Assembly: GCA_038363925.1 (NCBI GenBank)
Contig: JAQQWL010000001.1
Span: forward strand, 2,356,001-2,420,000
Source: Apiospora phragmitis
Lineage: Eukaryota; Ascomycota; Sordariomycetes; Amphisphaeriales; Apiosporaceae
Reading direction: 5' to 3'
Length of the DNA stretch: 64,000 nucleotides
Position 1 is the stretch's first letter. Every line of letters begins with the position of its first letter. Below, piece by piece: positions 23,901 through 34,430 of the stretch. A model generated the notes under the pieces. That model saw only the letters and a program-made list of their open reading frames with translations. It searched no databases and had not been told where the DNA came from. A program made the position numbers and the translations under genes.

Positions 23901-26900
23901 ACCTTTTAAAAATAAGAAAGAACCCCTATTCATACTTATATATAAACTTAATTAAGAGCACGAATAAACCTTAAAAAAATATATTATAAAAAACCTTAAA
24001 AAAAGAGTTATCCGACTATTCACATCACTAACAGGCTTCCCCATCCTCTTCGTTCTAAAAAAAAAGCAAGGATGGGAAACCTAAATAGCGCATATATATC
24101 GATTATTAAAAGCTTAACAAAATTATTATTAAGAATCGGTACCCCCTTCCTTTAATCGGCGATTTATAGAATAAGCTATTATACATTAAAATCTTTACGG
24201 CACTCGACCTCCTTAATATATATAACCTAATCCGAATTAAGAAAAGAAAAGAGTAGAAGACCGCGTTCTAAACTAAGTACGGCTATTTCGAATATTAAGC
24301 TATACCTTTTAATTTAATTAATATATTAATTAATTTTTGTTTATAATTAACTATATTTTACGAAAATATTTTAATAAGTTCGTTATAATATATTTCGATA
24401 ACATCTTTATTTATTCCGAAAATAACGAGTAATACCGAGAATATATAAAATTAATACTTTAAAAGCTATAAAACGTTAACTTATTAATTAATTTAAAAAA
24501 AAGCGAATTTTATTAACGATCCGTCACTTTTATAAAATACGTAATATTTTTAGATAAAATTCGGATAAAACCTTTAAAAATTTTAACAATTAAAGAATAG
24601 CTTACGCCTATAAACGTTATAAAAGTCAAATCCTTTTTAAAATTAATTAATTATTATTAGATTTTCGTCCCCGGATTTAATAGGATAGTAATACTTTTAA
24701 CAAACTTGATAAAAAATGATAAATTATTTTAATAAACGGAGAAAAAAAAATAAAGCTTTTTACGATATTAAGGAACGAATTTTTAATAAATTAATACTCC
24801 GCGTAATAAACCCGTTTAAACCTTTTAAAATTAAAACCGACGTATTAAACTATGCGATCGGAGGATAGTTTAATTAACGAAACGATAACGGGAAATTATA
24901 CCCGGTTATATTTTTTTCGAAAAAACTTAACGGATTAGAGCTTAATTATTAGATTTATAATAAATAATTAATAATTATTATTAAAACTTATAAGAAATAA
25001 AAATATTATTTTAATAGAATAATAAAGCCGGTTAAGGTTTATACCGATTATAAAAACCTTATAACGTTTATTATTATTAAAAAATTAAATAAATAATAAG
25101 TACGATAGTTTAAATTCTTATTAAAATTTAACCTTACTATTATTTATTAAAAGAGTAACGAGAACGGCCGCGTTAACGTACTAAACCGATAACCGGACCA
25201 TTAGGAAGAAATCTCGTTCGAAACGCGAACTATCCTTACTTATAACCAGGACGGTAATTTTATACCGTTAAAATAATTAAACGTTATAAACTATATTTAA
25301 TATAATAATAATTAAGTTATTAAGTTTTAATAATTTAATTAAACTCCTAACCCTATAAACTACCTTAAAAATCACCTCGAAGACCGCGACGGTCTTACTT
25401 TTTACCGAAACAAGATCTATATCCTTAAGCAGTACCGCGAAAACTTTATTTAAGAATTCTACGAGCACCCTATACACGGATATTAAGGAATATTTAAAAC
25501 CTGGAAAAGGATTACTAAATAATTTAATTATAAAAACTTTAAGCTAATCGTAATTAAAATAATTAGTAAGTATAACCTCTATAATAAAGCAAAAGCTACT
25601 CGATACCGGCTGTACGGAGAGCTACAGCCGATCCCACTACTAGATAAAATATAAAAAACTATTACACTTAACTTCGTTATTAAGCTTCCCTTATTAAAAG
25701 AACCCTTAACCAAGGTCGATTATAATAGTATCCTAATAATTATAAATAAATTTATAAAGTATACCTACTTTTTACTATATAAAAAATCTAGCGATATTAA
25801 TAACTTAATATATACGTTCTTTTAAATAATCGTTAACTAATACAGACTACCCGAAATAATTATTTCCGATAAAAATAAACTATTTACCGCTAAATTTTAA
25901 AAGTTATTTATAATATAACTTAAAGTTAAATATAAACTATTTACGGCTTACCACCTTTAAACGAATAAATAAACCGAGCGAATAAACTAAACCTTAAAAT
26001 AATACCTATATTACTATATTAATTACGAATAAAATAATTAAGTATAACTACTACTTATAACTTAATTCGCTTATAATAACGTAAATAACGAAGTTACGCG
26101 CATCTCACTATTCTAAACAAACTACGGGTACGACCCGAAAATCACTAGAAAACCCCTAAAAAAAGAGCTAGTACTAATCGCGACCATATAAATCAAAAAA
26201 CTAAAAGAATTTTAAATTATATTACAACAAAACCTTACCTTCCTTTAATAACGAATAAAAAAATACGCCAACTAAATAAGGTTAAAAGAACTAACTTTTA
26301 AAAAGAGAGAAAAAGTTTACCTCTTATAACAAAATATTAAAACGAAACGATTAAGCAATAAATTAAACTTTAAAAAAATAAAACTATTTAAAATCGTAAA
26401 AGTTATTTTAAAAATTAATTACTAATTATTACTACTTAAAATAATATAAATACACCTTATATTTTATATTTTATTACTTGAACTAACGGCCGAAGAAACT
26501 TTAATTAATATATAACTAAAAATCGAAACAGATTAATATAAGTATAAAATCGACGAAATTATTAATAAAAAAAAAGACGAAGCTTTTAATACCTTATTTA
26601 ATAAAAAGGCTACCTATTAAAAAATAACACCTAAAAGCCTAAAAAACACTTAACAAACGCCGCGAAAAAACTCTAAAAGTTTAAAAAAGAGCTTCCCCTA
26701 TAAAAACCGACGGCCCAAGCTTAAAAAAACTTATTAAACCAAGAAATAACCAATTAACGTCCCTAAAAATACCTAAAGAACGCAGGTTACTAAAAACGAA
26801 GTTCTCCTAATTAATAATCGAAAAAGAAATACCATCTTCTTTATCTAGCTCCTATATTCTTTAACGAAACGCTTCTAAACGCTTTTCTATTATAACCTTC

Positions 26901-27366
26901 TTTATATAATAAAAACGGGCTAAACAACCTAAAGCAATAAATAGCTATATTTATAAAAGAAATAAAGCTTTTTCTACGTCCAACTCTTCCGCCTCCAACT
27001 TCTTCTATTAAGCGGCCAGCTTCGTTAAAACCGACGCAATAAAAATGCCGTTATAAGAACAACCAACCCGAATATATTCCGAATAGCGAGACAACTTCTC
27101 GTTTATATAATAAACTAAGTTCTAACGAAAATAACGAGTATAAAGCATACTAATTAAGTCACCTAAGAATTCCACGTTAACAATAAGAGCTAAACGCGCA
27201 ATAATTTTTTTAAACCGAAATTTTTCGACACGATTAATTATAATAAATAAATATTATAATAAAAAAATAATAAAAAAAAAACTTACCACAACTTAATAAT
27301 ATAAATAACTAAGGTATTTATAAAATTAATACTTTAAAGATAAAACGGTTAAAAAAAGGAGAATAA

Positions 27367-28051
27367 TATTATAACCCGACTTAATTATATAATTAAAACC
27401 TTATTCGTTAAAACAAAACTATTATATTTTAACTAGGCTATAATATTATAACTACCGACCGTATTATTAATTATATTAATATAAACTCCCTCATATTATA
27501 AAAACGCGTAAACATAATTACGAAAATATCCTAAATAACGAAAAAATAAACCCGACCCGGGAAAATAACTAAGAAAAAGCCGCGGAACGAAGAGCGACTA
27601 AACCACCGCTTTAATAAATAAACTAGGAGCAACGGGATCACGACGCCCCTAAATAAGCCACTAAAATGGATTACCGTGATCTAAGGGATAGATCACCGTG
27701 AGCTAACAACGGGATCACCGTAAACTAACGGATAATCTAACAAATTAATAAAAGAAGAGATTAAATATATAACGACGGACGTTTTTTATATATTTTATAT
27801 AAATACTTTTTATTTTAATAATTAATTTAAATATTAATTTTAATTTATTAATAAAATAAATAATTTTAATAAAACTATTATAAATATTTCTAAACTTATA
27901 TACCTTAATTATTTTTATTTTTATAAATTATTACTTATTATATTAATAAAAGCGGCTTTTATCGCACGTTTAGGTACTCTCTCGTATTATTAATATAAAA
28001 CCTAATACGTCTTACTAAGTTTCTTTTAAAACCTAAATAGCGTTCGTTATA
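27367..28051 (+). repeat. 3' LTR of gypsy element D
   Basis: 685 bp, starts tattataacc and ends cgttcgttata. Differences from the 5' LTR are mostly C/T and G/A. Followed by target duplication ATAAG. Confidence 0.87.
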
Positions 28052-28699
28052 ATAAGGGTATCGCTTAATTACGTCTAAAACTACCCCTAATTATTAATAA
28101 GGAATTAATACTTAATTTCGTCGCCGAATTAGCTTTAATACCTATTAAAACACCCTTTAATAGTTAAGTATTAAAAAATAATAATCGAAAACTAGCCGCT
28201 ATAAACCTTATTTTTAACCTCTTTTTTTAAAGATTCTTTATTCGTAAAACTAATAAAGCCCTTAATAAATAAATTAATAAAATCGCGAACCTCGAAGCTT
28301 AAATTAATTATTTTTAAATTAAACTTAGTAAAAGAACTATTAAAAAATATTAAAAAATAAGAATCGTACCGGGATAGCGATTTATTCGTATAGTTAATAT
28401 ATAACGGGCTAAACGAAGGTTAAGGGGTAGGGTTATATTTAAGGACGAATCTACCGACGTTAAGGTGCTAAGCAGGCCGCAGAACGATATAGAGGGAATA
28501 AAAGACAATAAACCGGAGATAGAGGACTATATTATTATTAAGAATACTAAAAAACAGCATATCCTAACTAATTTTAGTTATAGAAATAACTTTGAATTAA
28601 AAGGGTGTATTTAGTAGGTTTTCTAGTCCGCGAAGGGGTGGTCCGTGGAGGGGTGCTTTAGCTTAGGCCTTTTAATAATAATAATAATAAAAACAATTA

Positions 28700-30960
28700 T
28701 TATACGTTAATATATATTACTTCTTTATTATTAATTAAAAATAATAATAATAATAAAAATAGTAATAATAATAGGGGCGTTATTATATATCGCGATACGT
28801 TATACCTCGTTAAAGAAGAAGATATCTCTTTCTTTCCTCTCTTTTTACTCGCCGTACGAGTCTAGTTTCTCAACGTACGCTTTTATGCGTACGGTTAACT
28901 TATTAATTAATATTAACTATTCGAAGGCTTTATTTAGAGATTTCTTAGTAAAAGCGTTTATAAGGTTATTTTAGCTATCGACTTAATATATTTCCGAGAT
29001 CTCCTTTTTTTCGTACGATTTTCGGAGCGATATAATATCGATTATTAATCTTTTCTCGTTCGTCGTTCTTAATTTAATTAAATATTTATAAAATAAATAT
29101 CCTCGTTAATAAGCCGGTAATAAAACGCGGCGTTCGTTAAGTGAGTAATACTTTATCGTGCGTTTTCCGGATCGAAATAGTCGTACTCCTCTTCGTTATC
29201 TTTTAGCTCCTCCTTTTCCTTTCTTAGTTTCGGACGAAATCTTTATATTTTTTTTAAGTAAAGAGATCTTATTTAATATTATTATACGCTTAAAAGTATT
29301 AGGTTATCGTACGAGTTTATTTTTTAACTAAGTAGTTTATTGATTAATAGCTTTACTTATAATAAATCCGGTAAGTTCCTCGTTTAAATTACCGGTTCTT
29401 ATATAATAACTTTAATTAAAAAGTATTAACGAGTCGTTAACTACCTTCTTATTCTAATAGTCGGCTATTATACGGTAATTTATTATTATAAACTAGTCGG
29501 TTTTTTTATATAGTTATTTATAAACCGTTTATTAATTAAATACGTATTTATAACCGGGTTTTAATATAATTTCTCCGTTAAGTATCGTTCCGAGATTTTT
29601 TAATCCGTTATTATATTTAATAATACGCAAAAGTTTAAAAATAGCCCTTTATATATTAACTTTTAATTAATAAAGGTCGGTATAAGCTCCGGAACTCCTC
29701 GGTAAGTTCGTACGATTAAGGTATAGAGAGCGATCTCTTTTTCGAATCCTTTTCGAGGGCTCGTTATACGAGTTAGAGCTTGTTTAGTAGGATTTCTAAG
29801 ACCTCGATAAGTTGCTTCTCGGCGTTTTTACTTTTTACTCGTGCGAAAGAGGTTATTATTTAATCCGTAAAGTATTATGCGTGGTTTATTATCGTATTAA
29901 AGTACGAGTTTATAAGGTGGTATATCTCGTTTTATTTTTTCTCGGGTTCGATATAGTTAAAATAAAATACTTTTATACGATTAGAGAGAATATTTAAAAA
30001 GATCGTATAGTATTAATCTTTTAATATATTTAACCGTCGGTATGTTTTAATAAATATCTATACTTTATTATAAAAAATATTATACGGTTTACCGGTATAG
30101 TTTTTTTTTTTCTTTTATACTTTTAAAAAAGTAACGACTTTATTTTAATCGATTTTATTATTATAAATAGCTCGGCTTAGAGGGATATCGTACTCCGTAA
30201 CGTACGCTAGACTAAATAATTATACGGTCTGGTTTAGCGGTACCGGAGTCGGAGAAGGAAAAAGGACGATATTTTACGACGCTCGGGTGCTTGGGAATCT
30301 AGGGTTAGACGTCGGGCCTGAAGTGTTTGAGACTCCGGGATTGAACGTCGGTCTTAGAGTGCCCTGTGGTGTCGCGGACGATTGCTCCGTACGGAGACCG
30401 GGTATTTCTCGCTTAGGCGGCGGTTTTTCGACTGTCTATTCTTGGGGAAAAATATGGAACATCCTCCTTTCGGGTTTCCGAAGTCGGTTCTGCCGGTCGG
30501 TTTTATTAATATGTAAGATCGGCCGGTAATACTAAACTTATAAGTTTAGCTTTAAAGGATCCGTCTATTAATATATTAATTCCGTGTTTTTTAAAATAAT
30601 TAAAAAGCTTTTTTTAAAATATACGGTTAATTTAACCGAATTAATATTCGGTTTATTTATTAAACTTTATAATAAATAATTTTTTAAAAGAGGTCTCTTT
30701 TATTTTTAACATATAATATATTAAAAAGTATTATACGAGGTACGTTATAAATAGTTCGGGTATTATTTTTTCGAAAAGTACGTTTAAAGGTTCGAGTTTT
30801 TAAAAAGCGAGATTAATATTTCTTTTTTAAATTATTAACGAGATCTCGGTATTTTAAAATACCTCTTTATATATAAGTAGTTTAAGGTTTAAGGTTATCG
30901 GTTTATTTAAGCTCGGTATATTTAAGCTCGATCTCGATTCGCCGACCGTAATTAACTCTA
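28700..30960 (-). pseudogene. Decayed gag-like region of element C
   Basis: On the minus strand, with many stops, a retroelement gag-like protein can be followed: a Pro/Thr-rich N-terminus inside a less mutated island (about 30240-30530), then 'YTGKPYNIFYNKV' near 30.1 kb, 'LIEVLEILLNKL' near 29.8 kb, 'RTYRGVPELIPTF' near 29.7 kb and 'EEYDYFDPENAR' near 29.2 kb. The same order of blocks appears on the plus strand in E1. The plus-strand frames at 29812 and 30287 are chance openings opposite it. Confidence 0.6.
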
Positions 30961-30976
30961 TTTTAATAAGGGTTAT

Positions 30977-31183
30977 TATTAGAACAGCAGGAACTAAGGT
31001 TTTCTATATTACTCTAAAAGGGGTGCTACGTGCCTATTCGCACGAACCCCTTTCCTGTTTCATCAAGAGGGGCATACGATGCCCCTCGTAGCTAGCACTA
31101 GAGATAGACATGAACAACAGAATAAGAACGATTGAACCCCGATTAAAACCGGAACCACCGTACGTACGAGAGCCTATTCAACA
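30977..31183 (+). repeat. Solo LTR inserted in element C
   Basis: 207 bp with ends tattagaaca and attcaaca, flanked by perfect 5-bp duplications GTTAT (30972-30976, 31184-31188) and no internal region. It is a copia-family LTR like those of C but in the opposite orientation. It keeps far more G and C than its surroundings, so it probably arrived late. Solo LTRs form by recombination between the two LTRs of a full element. Confidence 0.85.
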
Positions 31184-31466
31184 GTTATCGTTTTATAAAT
31201 TATATAATAAAATTATTTAAATATATAATTATATATAACTTAATTAGTTTCGCGTATAATTCGAAACCTAGTCTCCTCTTTATAATATATACTCGAGAAA
31301 AGGGGTTCGTCCTCGTACGGTTAATTTAGTTCGGATTTTCTTTCGAATTTTTAACGGGCGGAAATTCTCGGGGCTCTTTAATACGGTCGCCCTTACATCG
31401 GTAGGGGCGTAAAACTATTTCTTTATTTTTATTAATCTATAATCGCTACGAGTAACTATTAATTAA

Positions 31467-31674
31467 TATTAAATAAGTTTTCGTATATACGTATAAATTC
31501 CGGGTTTAATCGAGGTTTAATCGTTATATTTTATTATTTATATTTATCTTTAATATAAATTACGAGGGGTATCGTATACCCCTTTTAATAAAATAAGAAA
31601 GAGGTTTATATGCGTAGGTACGTAGCACCCTTTTTAAAGTAATATAAAAAACCTTAGTTCCTGCTATTTTAATA
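31467..31674 (-). repeat. 5' LTR of element C
   Basis: 208 bp, reverse orientation, matching 17457-17663. Followed by aatag, the mutated partner of ggtag at 17452. Confidence 0.82.
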
Positions 31675-31914
31675 AATAGGGTTATATTTAAGAATAAATC
31701 TATTAACGTTAAGGTATTAAGTAAACCGTAGAATAATATAAAAGGAATAAAAGACGATAAAACGAAAATAAAAGATTATATTATTATTAAGAATATTAAA
31801 AAATAATATATCTTAACTAATTTTAGTTATAAAAATAACTTTAAATTAAAAGGGTGTATTTAGTGAGTTTTCTAGTCCGCGAAGAGGTGGTCTATAGAGG
31901 GGTGCTTTAGTTTA

Positions 31915-33250
31915 TATATTAAAGAGTGAAGTCGTAAGATTAGACCGATAAAGAAGATAAGAAATAGATAAAGAAAATATGTAATAAATAAAGAAGGCAC
32001 GTCTTCTCGTAAAAGGTATGTTTTAGTTATATATAAAACAATAATGAATCTTACCGAGAAATCTTTTATATGTTCCTATTACTAGATCCCGCGACGGAGT
32101 AAGCAACAACTGCCTCTTCTTTTCCTATAGCCAAGGACAACCGGAGGAAGACTCTGATTTACACGAAAGCAAACCTTTTCGAACGCCACCCCCTGCCATC
32201 ACTTTCTACTCTTCTTCATCGCTGTCTGACAAGCAAGGATTACCTTTTACATCCGAACTCCATTTGCCACCATAATCAGCCCGCGCAACTGTCCAACTTG
32301 ACTCATCATGGCTCCCCATTTGAGCCTCCGTCCCACCAAACCCGTCCATGTCCAAGTCGGCGTCGTGACTAGAGACTTGATGGAACGCGGCATGAACTAC
32401 TTCGAAATTGAGTAGAGGCTGTTCTCTATATATTAATACCGCGATCTCGGTACAGCTGCTCAGCACACCTGCGGGCCATCCCAGTAACAAGTCGGTCTAC
32501 CAAATTGCGCTCCGCTGCCAATGTTAGCGACAACGAGCTCCAACCGACTTTTTCGGACCAGCATATGAGCTTGTGGTCAGTCTTCATGGTGTGTAGCTCA
32601 GGATGTGTAAGTAATGTAGAAGGGAAGAGAAGTGGTGCACTACCCACTAGCCACTTGGCGGGTTAAGTGTGTGCTAGTGGTGAGGCCCAACAGCGTTGGT
32701 ACTCATGCATCGAGGTAAGCAGTACGGGAGCAGACCCGATGATTGTCTTATACCTTGTTCCATCTAAGAATGCACGACGTGGAAGGCTCCAGCTGGCCAC
32801 AGGCCCCTGGAGCGCATGAGAGCTCCAAACGGCGTGCAGCATGCGCAGCACACGTAGAGACCGCATTTCTATGATACTGTCACGAGATGGCGCATATGTT
32901 GCTGTTTTAAGATGTTGCTCTAAGATTGTGTCAGATACGCACACGACTTTCGCAAGTTGTGGGCGCCTGTAGACTATTAAGGATGATAATTAAAAAACCA
33001 CTCGCAAATTCATTTCCCTCGAATGTCATCGCGTTGAGCATTATGCGACGCCACGGCGTCCGCATATCCCAAATCTGGATAGTGAGAAACACCTCGAACC
33101 AATATGCTGCAATCTCTCATTTCTCATCTTGCCCGCCGTCCCATACATCGCCATTATGCCGCCACTGCCCCAAATACTGATCAAGTGCCTCTTGCCCACC
33201 CCGTCCCTTTCAAAGCACTTGTTTCGCCAATTCGGCGATTATCCTGCCCC
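31915..33250. other. Gene-poor flank with short minus-strand frames
   Basis: AT-rich but unmutated DNA up to about 32.1 kb, then normal composition. Minus-strand frames at 32206-32490 (ending in an acidic Ser-Asp-Ser-Asp-Glu-Glu-Glu tail) and 32426-32647 overlap in different frames and could be one broken gene, but I recognise no family. Nothing else is supported. Confidence 0.35.
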
Positions 33251-34430
33251 TTAGTTAATCTCGGGCGAAGTCACCAGCTCATACCAATCGAGGCCGATGC
33301 TTCCCAGTTGGATCAGTTCGCCCAGGCGCTTCGTGATAGGCTCCTTCTCAAGTGTGTTGCGAATCTCACCAGAAGAATTGTAGCGAATAGTGTAGTTGTG
33401 CGACTGGTCGGGAAGGCCATTGACTTTTGTGTCGCGAAAGTCATGCCAGGCCTTCAAAAGGTCCTTGTAGTGCTGGACAACGGCTCGGAGGGTCGAATCT
33501 TTGATAGCGTCGATGCTGTCTACACTCCGGCCAAATCCCGGAGCGACCACTAATGTCAGGCACGTGGCCAAGTATGTGTACTTGGCCAGCATCAAGGCGA
33601 CTGGACCAGTCTTGACACCATCAGTTTACGGGCCGCGTTGGCGGCACCGCAAATGACACCCTGGATCTTTTCGCTTCCGCCCTCCTGTTGCACCTCGTAA
33701 ATGTCTTGCATATTGCGTCCATTGTACGTGTTCTCTAAAGCCTTCAAGAGCTTTGCAGTATCGTCGGACTCGGACTTGATGCCACCCACAATCGCCATGA
33801 CCTGCTGGCCAATCACGGTTGAGTCCACCTACAAATTCCGGACGCACTTGAGGAGCATGTCGAGGAGGTCGTGGTGATCGTATTGGCCCCACTCCTCCAC
33901 AGCCATCGGATCCATCTGGCGGGGGACATGTGATATGCACTTAGCCCGCGGTTGATCAGAAGGCTGACTACGTCGTCGAGGGACTGTGCCTTCTAAGTCA
34001 CACGTGAGAAGCCAGTCCACGCGCGACGGAGGGTGGTCATGCAGCAACTCCATGCAACGCGCATAGTCGATGCTGTCGGGTTTGATCACCCAGGGCAACC
34101 GGCAATGCTCCCCCAGGCACTTATCGGATTCGGCCAGCGACGGCGTGTAGGGCGTCCCTGCTTCAATGCGGGGTGGGCCGCTAAGTTGGACGTGGTGGAA
34201 ATAGTTGAGCAGGCCGACCTTGAGGATAACCATAGGCAGGATGTCGTAGGGATTGGCCTGTTGTAACCCTGCCAAAATTGTTTCCAATTCAGGCGTCCAC
34301 TTGTAGGCTTCAAAGGCGCTTACGGTTTGGTAATCGATCTTGCCATTGCCGCCCAGCCACCGGGCTAGGTAGTCGCCCCTGACCAGCTTGTTCCCCGTAT
34401 TGCTGTAACCATGACTTCAATGATAAATGG
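33251..34430 (-). pseudogene. Decayed C-terminal part of a large protein (chitinase-tail-like)
   Basis: About 390 codons of protein-like sequence in one direction but broken at least four times: a frame change near 33610, an in-frame TAG at 33829 where a Gln codon is expected, and a pair of compensating shifts near 33910-33990. Well-formed blocks include 'DYLARWLGGNGKIDYQTVSA', 'ANPYDILPMVILKVGLLNYF', 'EEWGQYDHHDLLDMLLKCVR', 'STVIGQQVMAIVGG' and 'LVVAPGFGRSVDSIDAI'. From memory this resembles the non-catalytic C-terminal region of big secreted fungal class V chitinases (subgroup C); no GH18 catalytic domain is visible upstream, so the assignment is weak. The N-terminal part is missing or unrecognisable beyond 34430. 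The TAG is of C-to-T type, as RIP would make. Confidence 0.5.

Larger units (their letters stand above)
20273..28051 (+). mobile_element. Ty3/gypsy LTR retrotransposon D, chromovirus-like
   Basis: A 7.8-kb element with LTRs of 684-685 bp and 5-bp target duplication ATAAG (20268-20272, 28052-28056); element A shows the empty site. Plus-strand decayed domains in gypsy order: gag near 21.3-22.2 kb; reverse transcriptase near 24.0-24.7 kb ('RLFTSLTGFPILFVLKKK', then a 'YFDNIFIYSENNE' block corresponding to the catalytic YxDD-type region); integrase near 25.7-26.1 kb ('YRLPEIIISDKNKLFTAKF', 'TNKQTERIN'); and a possible chromodomain near 26.52-26.68 kb ('IDEIINKK' and 'PKSLKNT'). Integrase after reverse transcriptase separates gypsy from copia. 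Stops are mostly G-to-A type. Dead. Confidence 0.87.
18944..28663 (+). mobile_element. Pogo/Fot1-like DNA transposon B, split by a gypsy element
   Basis: A second copy of transposon A. Terminal repeats of about 41 bp start agctaaagca at 18944 and end tgctttagct at 28663, with TA on both sides (18942-18943, 28664-28665). Without the gypsy insert (20273-28051 plus one TSD) it is about 1.94 kb. The transposase remnant is clearer than in A: 'INKI' block near 19.98 kb, then 'AYYQARINVLTPLTI' and 'AGIYPRDRSKPLLSKYILKDK' near 20.14-20.27 kb, typical of the C-terminal half of Fot1-like DDE transposases. The right-hand 230 bp is much less mutated than in A. Inserted in the LINE's simple-repeat tail. 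Confidence 0.88.
17457..31674 (-). mobile_element. Copia-family element C (minus strand), itself split by other elements
   Basis: Bounded by LTRs 17457-17663 and 31467-31674 in reverse orientation, flanked by ggtag (17452-17456) and aatag (31675-31679), a 5-bp target duplication altered by G-to-A change. Copy B shows the continuous site. Reading the minus strand from 31466, the leader resembles that of E1, and a decayed gag-like protein follows (about 30970 down to 28800) with a 'RTYRGVPE' block also seen in E1. The expected integrase, reverse transcriptase and RNase H are absent; instead a LINE fragment carrying element B occupies the position, followed by a short piece at 17664-17850 that ends in the same bases before the LTR as E1 does. 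So C is a deleted or non-autonomous relative of E1. Confidence 0.78.
9955..31912 (+). mobile_element. Pogo/Fot1-like DNA transposon A, split by nested insertions
   Basis: Left end agctaaagca (9955) and right end tgctttagtt (31912) are the tips of an imperfect terminal inverted repeat of about 41 bp; differences are mainly C/T and G/A. Both ends are flanked by TA (9953-9954 and 31913-31914), the target of Tc1/mariner-pogo elements. Removing the two retroelements inserted in it leaves 9955-11220, 17059-17456 and 31680-31912, about 1.9 kb, the size of Fot1. On the plus strand the decayed frame still shows 'PLVIFKGADV'-like and 'INKIQLVF'-like DDE-transposase blocks, interrupted by many stops. 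Copy B at 18944 gives the uninterrupted arrangement and proves the insertion points. It is dead and RIP-mutated. Confidence 0.88.

Noticed and set aside
25277..25477. 66-codon minus-strand frame
   Set aside because: Antisense to gypsy D between reverse transcriptase and integrase; Val/Leu-rich composition results from the skewed bases.
29812..30529. Two plus-strand frames of 61 and 80 codons
   Set aside because: Opposite to the gag-like region of element C, which reads better on the minus strand and is shared with E1.
9955..32000. Centromere or mitochondrial insertion as the cause of the AT-rich block
   Set aside because: Transposon ends, LTR pairs, target duplications and decayed transposon domains account for nearly all of it, and the change pattern is C-to-T/G-to-A.
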